Shown here one piece after another: positions 53,773 to 61,992 of a stretch of DNA of 64,000 bases (position 1 is its first letter; each line of letters opens with the position of its first letter). Source of the stretch: Actinomycetota bacterium (GTDB taxonomy: Bacteria; Actinomycetota; Acidimicrobiia; Acidimicrobiales; Acidimicrobilacustridaceae); contig JACPNV010000040.1 of the NCBI GenBank assembly GCA_016185305.1, forward strand, positions 1-64,000, written 5' to 3'. The notes beneath the pieces are model-generated. The model worked only from the letters and a program-made list of their open reading frames with translations, made no database searches and was not told the DNA's origin. A program made the position numbers and the translations under genes.

Positions 53773-54776
53773 CGGGTGATCCTACGGAACGCCTCGTCGA
53801 TCGCGGCCCGTTCGACGCCCGTCACCGGCTCGACACCATCCGGACCGTCGAGCACGAACGTGACGCCGTCGATGGCCTTCTTGTCGCGACCGAACAGCTC
53901 GATCAGCTCGCCGGTGTCGACCCCATCGGGGAGGATGCACGGCAGGTCGTACTTCGCCACCACCCGCCGATGCTCGGCCACGCGCCCGTCGTCTATCCGT
54001 CCGAGCACGTTCGCCAGCTCTGCCGCGTAGACGAGACCGATGGCCACCGCCTCGCCGTGGCGCAGGTCGTAGTGCCCGGCGATCTCGAGCGCGTGACCCA
54101 GCGTGTGCCCGTAGTTGAGGATGGCGCGGCGACCCCCTTCGCGCTCGTCCGAGGCGACCACGTCGGCCTTGATGCGCACGCACGCAGCGACGCGCTCGTC
54201 GAGCGGGAGCTCGTCGAGGTTGCCGCCCCCGAGGAAGTGGTACTTCGCGAGCTCGCCCAGACCCGAACGGAACTCGCGCGGTGGCATCGACGCGAGGACC
54301 TCGGTGTCACACAGGACTGCGGATGGTTGCCAGAAGGCGCCGACGAGGTTCTTGCCCTCGGGCAGGTTCACGCCGGTCTTGCCGCCGATGGCCGCGTCGA
54401 TCTGGCCGAGCAACGTGGTCGCGACATAGACGACCGGAATCCCGCGGTGATACACCGCCGCGGCGAACCCACCGACGTCGGTCACCAGTCCCCCGCCGAC
54501 CGCGACCACCGCGTCGTTGCGATGCATCCCCCACTGCGCGAACTCGCGACACAACGCTTCAACCGACGCGAGGCTCTTGTGCTCCTCACCGTCGGCAAGG
54601 AAGAACGTGCGGTGCTCACGGCCCGGATCGACCTCGACGCCGATGCCTCGCTGCGTCACGACGGCGACCCGCGTGGCGGCCGGCGGGATGACCGACGCCA
54701 GCTCGTGCCGGGCACCCGTGCCCACGAGCACCGGGTAGGCGCGCCCGCCGTCGAGTCGCACCTCGATGGTGATCAC
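53769..54776 (-). CDS. aroB: 3-dehydroquinate synthase
   Basis: This 335-residue NAD- and zinc-dependent enzyme cyclises DAHP. DAVVAVGGGLVTDVGGFAAA (about 86-105) binds NAD, VATTLLGQIDAAIGGKTGVN (about 114-133) is the substrate loop, and NYGHTLGHALEI (about 233-244) has two zinc His with Glu earlier in FRSGLGELAKYHFLGG. GTG 54776 overlaps the aroK stop as GTGA. It is part of the aroC-K-B-Q run. Confidence 0.97.
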   Translation of the reverse strand: MITIEVRLDGGRAYPVLVGTGARHELASVIPPAATRVAVVTQRGIGVEVDPGREHRTFFLADGEEHKSLASVEALCREFAQWGMHRNDAVVAVGGGLVTDVGGFAAAVYHRGIPVVYVATTLLGQIDAAIGGKTGVNLPEGKNLVGAFWQPSAVLCDTEVLASMPPREFRSGLGELAKYHFLGGGNLDELPLDERVAACVRIKADVVASDEREGGRRAILNYGHTLGHALEIAGHYDLRHGEAVAIGLVYAAELANVLGRIDDGRVAEHRRVVAKYDLPCILPDGVDTGELIELFGRDKKAIDGVTFVLDGPDGVEPVTGVERAAIDEAFRRITR

Positions 54777-55303
54777 GGCTCGGCCCGGAGGAACGAGCAG
54801 AGCTTGTCGGCCACCTCGTCGACGGTGAGATGGTCGACGTTGACGACATCGTGCGCGACCCGGTGGTAGGCGGCCTCCCGCGACGAGACCAGCTCTTCGA
54901 TGCGTCGCGCGGTCGCCGCCGGGCTGCCGTCGAGCAGTGGTCGCCCGGACACGGCACCGACGCGGCGCTGGATCTCGTCCGCCTGGGCGCGCAGCCACAC
55001 GACCGTGCCGCGCGCCCGCATGGCGTCGCGGTTCGCGGAGTCGAGCACGGCTCCACCGCCCGCGGCGATGACCGATCGCTCCGGTGTGGCGAGCACGTCG
55101 GCGAGCACCGATCGCTCGATCATGCGGAACGCCGGCTCGCCGTCGTCGCGGAAGATGTCGGGGATCGTGCGGCCCTGCCGCGCCTCTATCTCGGCATCCA
55201 CGTCGACGAACGACCAGTCCATCCGCGCCGCGACTTCATGGCCCACGGTCGTCTTCCCCGTGCCCATCATCCCGACGAGGACCAGGTGCCGCACCGTGGT
55301 CAC
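54773..55303 (-). CDS. aroK: shikimate kinase
   Basis: This 176-residue P-loop kinase has the Walker A LVLVGMMGTGKTTVGHEVAA (about 7-26), the shikimate-binding DVDAEIEARQGRTIPDIFRD (about 34-53) and the Walker B-like IAAGGGAVLDSANRDAMRA (about 79-97). The lid with Arg lies in RPLLDGSPAATARRIEEL. It phosphorylates shikimate at O3. GTG 55303 overlaps the aroC stop, and its end overlaps aroB by four bases. Confidence 0.96.
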   Translation of the reverse strand: MTTVRHLVLVGMMGTGKTTVGHEVAARMDWSFVDVDAEIEARQGRTIPDIFRDDGEPAFRMIERSVLADVLATPERSVIAAGGGAVLDSANRDAMRARGTVVWLRAQADEIQRRVGAVSGRPLLDGSPAATARRIEELVSSREAAYHRVAHDVVNVDHLTVDEVADKLCSFLRAEP

Positions 55304-56490
55304 GGCACGCCGCCCGCGGTGTGGGCGCGGACCTGCTCGGCGTAGGTCTCGTGGTTCCGTACCAGCTCTCCGAGGGAATCGCCGCCGAACTTCCGCGTGA
55401 CCTCGTCGGCGAGCACCAGCGCCATCATCGTCTCGGCGACGACCCCCATCGCCGGCACGGCCGTCACATCGGTGCGCTCCTTGAACGAGACCGTCTCTTC
55501 CTTCGTGACCGTGTCGACCGTCTTCAACGTCGGCCGGTTCAGCGTGGCCAGGGGCTTCATCGCCAGCCGCGCCACGAGGAGCTCGCCGGTCGACATGCCC
55601 CCCTCGATCCCACCGGCCAACGTCGACTCGCGGCGGTAGTCGCCGGCTTTCTCATCCCACACGATCGCGTCGTGCGCCTCGCTGCCCCTTCGCGTGGCGA
55701 CCTCGAACCCGTCGCCGATCTCGACGCCCTTGACCGCTTGGATGCTCATCAACGCCTGGGCGAGGAGCGCATCGAGCTTGCGGTCCCAGTGCACATGGGA
55801 CCCGAGCCCGACCGGCACGCCGTAGGCAAGTACCTCGACGACACCGCCGAGCGAATCGCCGGCCTTCTGCGTCTGCTTGATCTCGCTGATCATCGCCACC
55901 TCGGCGTCGGCGCCGAAGCACCGCACGGGTGAGTTGTCGACCGCTTCGAGATCGCTCGGCTTGGGACGAACCCTGACCGATGCCCGGGCCGAACCCATCT
56001 GGATGACGTGGGAGATGATCTCGACGCCGATGTGCCCCAGCAGCTGCTTGCAGACGGCACCGGCAGCCACTCGCGCCGCGGTCTCGCGGGCGGACGCGCG
56101 CTCCAGAACATCGCGTGCATCGACGAAGTCGTACTTCTGCATCCCGGCGAGATCCGCGTGTCCGGGCCGCGGCTGGGTCAGCGGCGCGCTGGTCACGCCG
56201 GGCTCGGGCGACATCTCGTCGCCCCACTTCTCAGGGTTCTTCACCCATTCGGTGTTGCCGATCTCGACCGCCACCGGCGAGCCGAGCGTGCGGCCGTGCC
56301 GGATGCCACCGAGAAGCGTGAGCTCGTCTGACTCGAACTTCATGCGCGGGCCCCGGCCGTAGCCCAGCCGCCGGCGGGCCAGCTCCGATTGGATGTCGCC
56401 GGCGAGGACGGGCAAGCCGGCGGGCAAACCCTCGATCACGACGACGAGGGCGCGTCCATGGCTCTCGCCCGCAGTGAGGAAACGCAGCAC
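55300..56490 (-). CDS. aroC: chorismate synthase
   Basis: This 396-residue flavoenzyme makes chorismate. The signature GESHGRALVVVIEGLPAG (about 8-25, first conserved His) and GRGPRMKFESDELTLLGGIR are followed by RPGHADLAGMQKY (about 107-119), SARETAARVAAGAVCKQLL and the late RTDVTAVPAMGVVAETMMAL. It needs reduced FMN; the source is unknown. GTG 56490 is preceded by a region with a doubtful small ORF. Confidence 0.97.
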   Translation of the reverse strand: MLRFLTAGESHGRALVVVIEGLPAGLPVLAGDIQSELARRRLGYGRGPRMKFESDELTLLGGIRHGRTLGSPVAVEIGNTEWVKNPEKWGDEMSPEPGVTSAPLTQPRPGHADLAGMQKYDFVDARDVLERASARETAARVAAGAVCKQLLGHIGVEIISHVIQMGSARASVRVRPKPSDLEAVDNSPVRCFGADAEVAMISEIKQTQKAGDSLGGVVEVLAYGVPVGLGSHVHWDRKLDALLAQALMSIQAVKGVEIGDGFEVATRRGSEAHDAIVWDEKAGDYRRESTLAGGIEGGMSTGELLVARLAMKPLATLNRPTLKTVDTVTKEETVSFKERTDVTAVPAMGVVAETMMALVLADEVTRKFGGDSLGELVRNHETYAEQVRAHTAGGVP

Positions 56491-56580
56491 CGCACCAATC
56501 TACTGGCCACCCACGGTCCTCTTGCCACCAAGCGGCAGCCCGAAGTCGCCGGGTTCGTTGGCGATCAGGACCCCGGGCGG

Positions 56581-56757
56581 CTACGCCGCGTGCACGTCGA
56601 CGTCGTGGCCGTCGGTGAGACGGCGGGCGCGGCGCCGGGCAACCGCGAGTGCCCACCGGTGGGTCGGTCGCCAGCCGTGCGCGCTGGCGTCGCACGTCTC
56701 GACGGTGTAGCGGAACAGCACACCGGCCCGCTCGATGAAGATCCGAACCCTTGCCAT
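56581..56757 (-). CDS. doubtful small protein between the pilin-peptidase gene and aroC
   Basis: This 58-residue frame (MARVRIFIERAGVLFRYTVE at the start, RRRARRLTDGHDVDVHAA at the end) has amphipathic strands and a basic helix and looks protein-like, but I do not recognise a family. It ends in TAG (56581). The same frame continues for 26 codons with typical codon use (GVLIANEPGDFGLPLGGKRT) to a second TAG near 56503, then meets the aroC GTG in frame. It fills the 356-base gap between 56490 and 56847, where nothing else is evident. Confidence 0.35.
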   Translation of the reverse strand: MARVRIFIERAGVLFRYTVETCDASAHGWRPTHRWALAVARRRARRLTDGHDVDVHAA

Positions 56758-56846
56758 CGCGGCCCCCAAGGGATGAGTTGGCGCCTATGGTGCCATGCCG
56801 CCGCGGCAGGAGCGGCGATGGGTCGTCCCCGAGCCGCGCTGGGATC

Positions 56847-57548
56847 TCAGTACCCGAGTATCTGGCTGCTGGAGACGATGACGACGAGGGTGCCAAGGAC
56901 GAGGAAGGGACCCTGGGGGAACGCGGCCTTCAGCTTCACGCCTTTGAGGAGGATGATCGACACCAGCGCGCCTGACAGGAACCCGATGAAGACGGCCCAG
57001 AACACGAGCACCCAGACGAGGCGAACCTCGACGACGAGCCAGCCCAAGAGCAGGCCGAGCACCGACGCCAGCTTGACGTCACCGAACCCCAAGCCGCGGT
57101 CGCCGAACGCGAGGACCGCGATGAACCAGAACAGGAAGTAGACGGCGAAGTTGATGACGACGCCGGCCAGCGGGTACCAGACCGACCCGAGCGTGCCCTG
57201 GATCGCGTTCGACGCCGTCACCCCCGCGATGCCGACGAGGAGCGAGGCGGCGATGAGCCGGTTCGGAAGGTAGTAGCGCCCGAAGTCGACGAGCAGCAGC
57301 ACCATCAAGAACGCGAACTCGATCAGGTAGACCAGCAACACGTCGATCGGCTCGCGGGCGAACCGCCATCCCAGCGCACCGAACATCACCACGTTGAACG
57401 CGATGGCCGTCGGCGCGGGCAGCCGTACCTCCGTGTCGCCCTTCTCGAGCGACCGGGCATCGATGAAGATCTGGGCCCACCGCCACGCCAACCAGCCCAC
57501 CGGGAACCCAGCCAGCGCGCAGATGAGGGCCGTGGCAGGTTGGCTCAT
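56847..57548 (-). CDS. A24 prepilin-peptidase-like membrane protein 1
   Basis: This 233-residue protein has about six hydrophobic segments. VLLLVDFGRYYLPNRLIAAS (about 82-101) carries the first catalytic-type Asp, and GLGFGDVKLASVLGLLLG (about 152-169) the GFGDxK motif with the second Asp, as in type IV prepilin peptidases. The N-terminal cytoplasmic methylase domain with Cys is absent, so it may process preproteins without methylation. ATG 57548 overlaps the stop of the second, similar gene (TGATG). Both were probably formed by duplication. Confidence 0.82.
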   Translation of the reverse strand: MSQPATALICALAGFPVGWLAWRWAQIFIDARSLEKGDTEVRLPAPTAIAFNVVMFGALGWRFAREPIDVLLVYLIEFAFLMVLLLVDFGRYYLPNRLIAASLLVGIAGVTASNAIQGTLGSVWYPLAGVVINFAVYFLFWFIAVLAFGDRGLGFGDVKLASVLGLLLGWLVVEVRLVWVLVFWAVFIGFLSGALVSIILLKGVKLKAAFPQGPFLVLGTLVVIVSSSQILGY

Positions 57549-58288
57549 CAGCCGCCGACCAGCACGGGGCTGACCATGACCATGATGAAGCAGCTCACGC
57601 CGAAGTACGTGCCCAGGCCGACCTGCTGCCGGCGGGCCGAGCGCAGGCCGCCGCGGACGATGCTCGCGAACCCGACCACGGCCGCCAGCACGAACAAGAG
57701 GAAGATCCCCCACGCCGCAAACTGCAAGGCCTCGCCCGCACTGCTCGCCGACCAGCCCACGATCAACCCAGCGGGCCCCGCCGCCTTCACGTCACCGAAC
57801 CCCGCGAGGGCGGGATGGATGAGGTTCAACACGAAGAAGAGCCCGAAGTACACACCCGCGGTGATCAGCGCGTAGCGAACCGTCACCGCTCGTTGGGTCA
57901 GCACGCTGACCACGACGATCAACGCCAGCCCGAAGACAAAGGTCGGCAGGACGATCCGGTCGGGCAACCGCCGGTGCGTGATGTCGGTCGTCGCCAGCGT
58001 GAGCAGCGCCATCCACCACACCAGGTACGGGAGCGTGACCAGCGGCGGCTCGTCGACGAAGCGATACGCCGTTGCCGCGAACGCACCCACCAAGATGGCG
58101 TCGATCCACAGGTACTTCCCGTGGAGCTGCACGGAACGCGGCTTCGCGAGGAGCTTCACCGCGTGCGGATCGCGAAGGTTGTTGTCGGCGTCGCGCCCCA
58201 TGGCAGGAACCCGATCGACGAGCAGACCCGTGAACCACCCGGCGGGCAGCGCGAGCAGTGCGCTGACGATGATGCGGATAGCGGTCAT
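57548..58288 (-). CDS. A24 prepilin-peptidase-like membrane protein 2
   Basis: This 246-residue membrane protein is related to its neighbour. LLTLATTDITHRRLPDRIVL (about 95-114) holds the first Asp in the T-D-x-x-x-x-R-L-P-D pattern, and ALAGFGDVKAAGPAGLIVGW (about 163-182) holds GFGDVK. Residues 1-60 have a hydrophobic N-terminal helix and a loop. Such enzymes cut signal peptides of type IV pilins or archaellin-like proteins; no pilin gene is in the window. It sits in an aro cluster, as pilD-like genes do in many actinobacteria. Confidence 0.85.
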   Translation of the reverse strand: MTAIRIIVSALLALPAGWFTGLLVDRVPAMGRDADNNLRDPHAVKLLAKPRSVQLHGKYLWIDAILVGAFAATAYRFVDEPPLVTLPYLVWWMALLTLATTDITHRRLPDRIVLPTFVFGLALIVVVSVLTQRAVTVRYALITAGVYFGLFFVLNLIHPALAGFGDVKAAGPAGLIVGWSASSAGEALQFAAWGIFLLFVLAAVVGFASIVRGGLRSARRQQVGLGTYFGVSCFIMVMVSPVLVGG

Positions 58289-58340
58289 CGAGGTGGTTGG
58301 CTTCGCGGGCCGCCAGCGCGAGCTCGGGGCCAGCGGTCGC

Positions 58341-59336
58341 TCAGGAGTTGACCGAGCCGAGGAACTTGATCAGCAGGTCTCGGTTGATGGGGTCTTCCTC
58401 GTCGTCGACCTCGGCCAGCGCTCGCTCGCGCTCTTCGGGAGTCGTGGCCTTGGCCGCAGCCGCCACCGCCTTGGCCGCCTTGGGGCTGAGGTTGGCGAGC
58501 TGCCGGGCGATCTCGGCAGCATCGCTCGGGTCGGCCTCCGACGGCGGGGGGGCACCGCCGAACACCGGCGGTGCCGGTTCGGCCGGCGCGCTCAAGAGTG
58601 GCTCCGGCTCGGGCTCCATCGACGTGTCTTCGATGACCAGCGCGTTGGGATCGAACAGCGGACCCTCGTCGTCGAAGGCGTCGTCGGCCGTCGGCGCCAG
58701 CGAGATCACCGGCGCGGACTCCGGTTCCGCGAGGGGCGCGGGAGGCGGCGGTGGTGGTGGTGCCGCCGGAACCTGGTAGCCACCCGCCTGCGGCGCGCCG
58801 ATGACCACGAGGCCCAGCTCGATCAGCTCCTTCACGTTGCGCGACACGGGCAGCTCGCCGAGCTCGAGCGAGTCGCCGAGCTGGCCCACGCTCGTGCCAC
58901 CGGCGATCGCCACGATGGTCTTCCAGCGATCCTTGCTCACCGTGATCTCGTCGCCTGACAGGTCGGGGGCCAGCTCGACGTAGTGGTCGAGTGTCGGCAC
59001 CACGGCCTCGATCGAGCGCCACTCGTCGAGCATGCCCTCGGCCGACGCGAGCGTCGCCTCGACCTCCGCCGGTGAGTGCTTGATCTGCACGTCGGCGTCG
59101 GCGTCGAAGACGAAGTCGCCGTCTTTGAACCGAAGCATCTCGAACAGCACCTCGTCCGCGCTGCCCGCGTGGGGGGCGCCCGTCGCCTCGCTGCCGACGA
59201 TGCCCCCGGACTCGACCCAGATGCTGCCCGAGCCGCGCGCGCCGTCGAGGCGAAGGCAGCCGGTCTTCTTCGTGGATGCGAGCAGGCGGAGCACATCGGG
59301 TAGAGCGAACGTTTCGATGGTGCCCTGAAGAGCCAC
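58341..59336 (-). CDS. DUF4388-domain regulatory-type protein
   Basis: This 331-residue protein starts with MALQGTIETFALPDVLRLLA, the DUF4388 signature (about 1-95), followed by GCLRLDGARGSGSIWVESGG and a helical middle region with a winged-helix-like segment (EITVSKDRWKTIVAIAGGTS, about 129-148). A Pro/Ala/Glu-rich linker (about 190-275, with seven consecutive prolines) leads to an acidic C-terminus (EERERALAEVDDEEDPINRD). DUF4388 proteins occur with chemosensory, polarity or pilus systems. Its place before the prepilin peptidases fits a pilus link, which is inference. Confidence 0.8.
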   Translation of the reverse strand: MALQGTIETFALPDVLRLLASTKKTGCLRLDGARGSGSIWVESGGIVGSEATGAPHAGSADEVLFEMLRFKDGDFVFDADADVQIKHSPAEVEATLASAEGMLDEWRSIEAVVPTLDHYVELAPDLSGDEITVSKDRWKTIVAIAGGTSVGQLGDSLELGELPVSRNVKELIELGLVVIGAPQAGGYQVPAAPPPPPPPAPLAEPESAPVISLAPTADDAFDDEGPLFDPNALVIEDTSMEPEPEPLLSAPAEPAPPVFGGAPPPSEADPSDAAEIARQLANLSPKAAKAVAAAAKATTPEERERALAEVDDEEDPINRDLLIKFLGSVNS

Positions 59337-59408
59337 GGTGACCTCCGTTGTTGCGCTAGCTGAGCGCGCCTCGACCTCTGACGAACGATTGCCTCGCCAG
59401 GCGCGACC

Positions 59409-60272
59409 CTAGCCGCGTTGGCGCAGGTGCGCGCCGAGCGCGCTGGTCATCGCCGCGATCGGCGCCTCGACACCGGTCCAGAGCTCGAACGCCGCCGCCG
59501 CCTGGTGGACGAGCATGCCGACACCGTTCACCGTGATCGCCCCTCGGGTGCGGGCGGCCGAGAGCAGCGGGGTGGTGAGCGGGTCGTAGATCAAGTCGGC
59601 GAGGATCTGGCCCTGGTGCAGGCGATCGGGATCGAACGGCAGCCCGGCGGGTTCTCGCCGGGCCATCCCCACCGAGGTCGCGTTGACGACCAGATCGGCC
59701 CGCTCGATGTCGTCGGAAGCACCCACGCGCCCGACCGGGACGGCCAACACCGCCGCCTGTTCCGCGTTCGCGCGCGTGCGGTTGACGATCGCAACATCGG
59801 CGGCGCCCGCTCGGGCCAACGCGACCGCGACGGCCCGGGCGGCCCCGCCGGCACCGACGATCACGCAACGCTGGCCGGCGGGTGCGAATCCCGTCTCTTC
59901 GGCGATGCCCGAGAGGAAGCCCGACCCATCGGTGTTGTGGCCGACGAGCTCACCGTCGTCGGTTCGCACGACGCAGTTGACTGCACGCAACGCCGCTGCC
60001 ACCTCGGTGCAGCGCTCGATCGCCCCGGCGACCGCGGTCTTGTGCGGCATCGTGACCGACAACCCGTCGATCGCGAACGTCCGCATGGCGACGAGAGCCT
60101 CGCGGGCGTTGCCCTCTTCCACCGGGAAGGCGACGTACACCCAGTCGAGCTCGCGCGCTCGGAAGGCAGCGTTGAGGATCAGGGGCGAGAGCGAGTGCCG
60201 GATCGGGTCGCCGATGACGGCGGCCACGCGGGTGGAGGCGCGCGGGCTCCACCCACCTCCGTCGGCGGCCAC
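59409..60272 (-). CDS. aroE: shikimate dehydrogenase
   Basis: This 287-residue enzyme reduces 3-dehydroshikimate with NADPH. AAVIGDPIRHSLSPLILNAA (about 18-37) binds shikimate through the SxS pair, VTMPHKTAVAGAIERCTEVA (about 74-93) has the catalytic Lys, and VIVGAGGAARAVAVALARAG (about 139-158) is the Rossmann loop; NRTRANAEQAAVLA reads out NADPH. GTG 60272 overlaps the TAG of mltG by one base (TAGTG). It completes the shikimate enzymes aroB, Q, E, K and C; aroA is not in the window. It ends in TAG. Confidence 0.96.
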   Translation of the reverse strand: MAADGGGWSPRASTRVAAVIGDPIRHSLSPLILNAAFRARELDWVYVAFPVEEGNAREALVAMRTFAIDGLSVTMPHKTAVAGAIERCTEVAAALRAVNCVVRTDDGELVGHNTDGSGFLSGIAEETGFAPAGQRCVIVGAGGAARAVAVALARAGAADVAIVNRTRANAEQAAVLAVPVGRVGASDDIERADLVVNATSVGMARREPAGLPFDPDRLHQGQILADLIYDPLTTPLLSAARTRGAITVNGVGMLVHQAAAAFELWTGVEAPIAAMTSALGAHLRQRG

Positions 60273-61447
60273 TAGATGAGGCCGGCCTTCTGCGACTCCT
60301 GCACCTGGCGATCGAAGGCCTTGCTGTCGTCGGTGAAGAAGTGGCGCCCCTCCTTGTCTGACAGCACGTAGTACAACCAAGGGCCGGGCTCGGGGTTGAG
60401 GGCGGCTTCGAGCGACGCCTTGCCGGGCGAGGAGATGGGCGTCGGCGGCAGGCCGCCCTTCTGCCGCGTGTTGTACGGGCAGTCGACCGCGAGGTCGGCC
60501 TTGGTGAGCTCGGTCTTGCGCTCGGGGAAGCAGTAGAGGACGGTGGCGTCGATCTCGAGCTTCATGCCCTTGGCCAGGCGGTTGTAGATCACCCGGGCGA
60601 CCTTGGCCCGCTCGTCGGGAACCTTCACCTCTCGCTCGATGATCGACGCGATGATCAGCGCCTGGTAGGGCGAGATCGGTGTCTTCGGGCCGGCTGCACC
60701 GTTGAGCTTCTCGGTGGCCTTGTCGAGACCGACGTCGTCGGCCACCTTGTCGAACTGCTTGAGTTGCTGGGCTACAACCTTGGCCTCGTCCGCGAGCTCT
60801 GGCTTCTCGACGCGGTACGTCGCGGGGAACAGGAACCCCTCGAGCGGTTGGCCCGCCTTGTGGTACTTGCCGTCGAGCGCACCGAAGTAGATCTCCGCCA
60901 GCCCCAGCTCGGTTTCGGTCATCTCCGGGAACGTGTTGAGGATCTTGGCGTGGATCTCTTTTTCGGTCAGGCCTTCGGGCAGGCTGATCTGGACGGACTT
61001 CTGCGGCAGGGGCCCGGCCCGGAGGCGGGTGATCGTGTCGTCGAGCGACATGTTCTTGTAGAGGTTGTCGTAGTCGCCCGCCTTGATCTGCTCGATGCCT
61101 TTCCACCGGCCGTAGTAGCGGAACACCGTGCTGTTCTTGATGACGCCCTGTTCCTGCAAGATGTCAGACGCCTGCGCCATCGACGCGCCGTCAGGAATCG
61201 TCATCGTGAACGGCTCACCGGTGCGCTCGCCTCCCCGGAACTGGTTCACGACGTAGAGCCCGGCGCCGCCCAGCACCGCCACGACGACCACCGCCATGAA
61301 CACCAGCACCGACAGCGTCTTGCGGAGCGCCCCGTTCTCGCGGGGGATGTAGACGAAGTCGCTGTCGTCGTCGAGGAAGCCGGCATCGACGTCGACAGAA
61401 GGGTCGTTCTCGGCGCGGGTCTCGGGATCGAGGGTGGTGTCGCTCAC
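60272..61447 (-). CDS. mltG: endolytic murein transglycosylase MltG
   Basis: This 391-residue protein has an acidic cytoplasmic tail (about 1-40), one membrane helix (TLSVLVFMAVVVVAVLGGAG, about 44-63), a LysM-like region (FTMTIPDGASMAQASDILQE) and the YceG catalytic domain. ALIIASIIEREVKVPDERAK (about 263-282) holds the catalytic Glu, and LEIDATVLYC and YNTRQKGGLPPTPISSPGKA (about 325-344) are the conserved late motifs. It cuts nascent glycan strands at the inner membrane. The usual neighbours ruvX and aroE flank it. Stop TAG. Confidence 0.95.
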   Translation of the reverse strand: MSDTTLDPETRAENDPSVDVDAGFLDDDSDFVYIPRENGALRKTLSVLVFMAVVVVAVLGGAGLYVVNQFRGGERTGEPFTMTIPDGASMAQASDILQEQGVIKNSTVFRYYGRWKGIEQIKAGDYDNLYKNMSLDDTITRLRAGPLPQKSVQISLPEGLTEKEIHAKILNTFPEMTETELGLAEIYFGALDGKYHKAGQPLEGFLFPATYRVEKPELADEAKVVAQQLKQFDKVADDVGLDKATEKLNGAAGPKTPISPYQALIIASIIEREVKVPDERAKVARVIYNRLAKGMKLEIDATVLYCFPERKTELTKADLAVDCPYNTRQKGGLPPTPISSPGKASLEAALNPEPGPWLYYVLSDKEGRHFFTDDSKAFDRQVQESQKAGLI

Positions 61448-61507
61448 GGCTTCGTTCTTACCCGGGTCGGGGTGGGACGACCAGTTTGGTCGGCCTCGGT
61501 GCCGATG

Positions 61508-61966
61508 TCACGCCATGGTGCCATCCGGCGGCTCGCTCGATTCGGCCGCCGCGCGTGCAGGGCCCTCGAGCCAGGCCTGCAAGAGCACCGCCGCGGCTGC
61601 CTTGTCGACGATCTTCCGGCGGCCTTTGGCGCTCACCCCCTGCTCGGCCAGCCGCTGGTGGGCGGTCACCGTCGTCAGGCGTTCGTCAACTGTCTCCACC
61701 GGTACCGGGAGCGCCTCGGCAAGCGCCTCGGCCTCGACGATGGCAGCCATGGCGGCCGGGCCGACGGTGCCGTCGAGCGAAAGGGGCAAGCCGACGATCA
61801 CCCGCTCGGCCCGGGTCTCATCGACAAGGGCCCGGATGCGTTGCCGATCGCGGGCCGGGTCGCCCGAGCGCGCGAGGACCTCGTACGGCGACGCAAGGGT
61901 GCCGGTCGGGTCGGACACGGCCACGCCGATCCGGACCGTCCCGAGGTCAAGGGCAAGCACGCGCAT
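61508..61966 (-). CDS. ruvX: RuvX/YqgF-type Holliday junction resolvase-like nuclease
   Basis: This 152-residue protein has the RNase H-like YqgF fold: MRVLALDLGTVRIGVAVSDP (about 1-20, first Asp), VIVGLPLSLDGTVGPAAMAA (about 56-75) and VETVDERLTTVTAHQRLAE (about 89-107, Glu) with GRRKIVDKAAAAVLLQAWLE holding the last Asp. It acts in 16S rRNA 5' maturation in several bacteria. It precedes mltG by 60 bases, the standard alaS-ruvX-mltG order, but alaS is absent upstream; a DUF2079 gene is there instead. Confidence 0.94.
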   Translation of the reverse strand: MRVLALDLGTVRIGVAVSDPTGTLASPYEVLARSGDPARDRQRIRALVDETRAERVIVGLPLSLDGTVGPAAMAAIVEAEALAEALPVPVETVDERLTTVTAHQRLAEQGVSAKGRRKIVDKAAAAVLLQAWLEGPARAAAESSEPPDGTMA

Positions 61967-61992
61967 ACGCAGGACAGTCTGGCCGTAGCCGA

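Noticed and set aside
60272-61106. A 565-codon ORF that seems to fuse mltG and aroE.
   Set aside because: The part before 60272 is a shifted frame of mltG; the true aroE starts at the GTG overlapping the mltG TAG.
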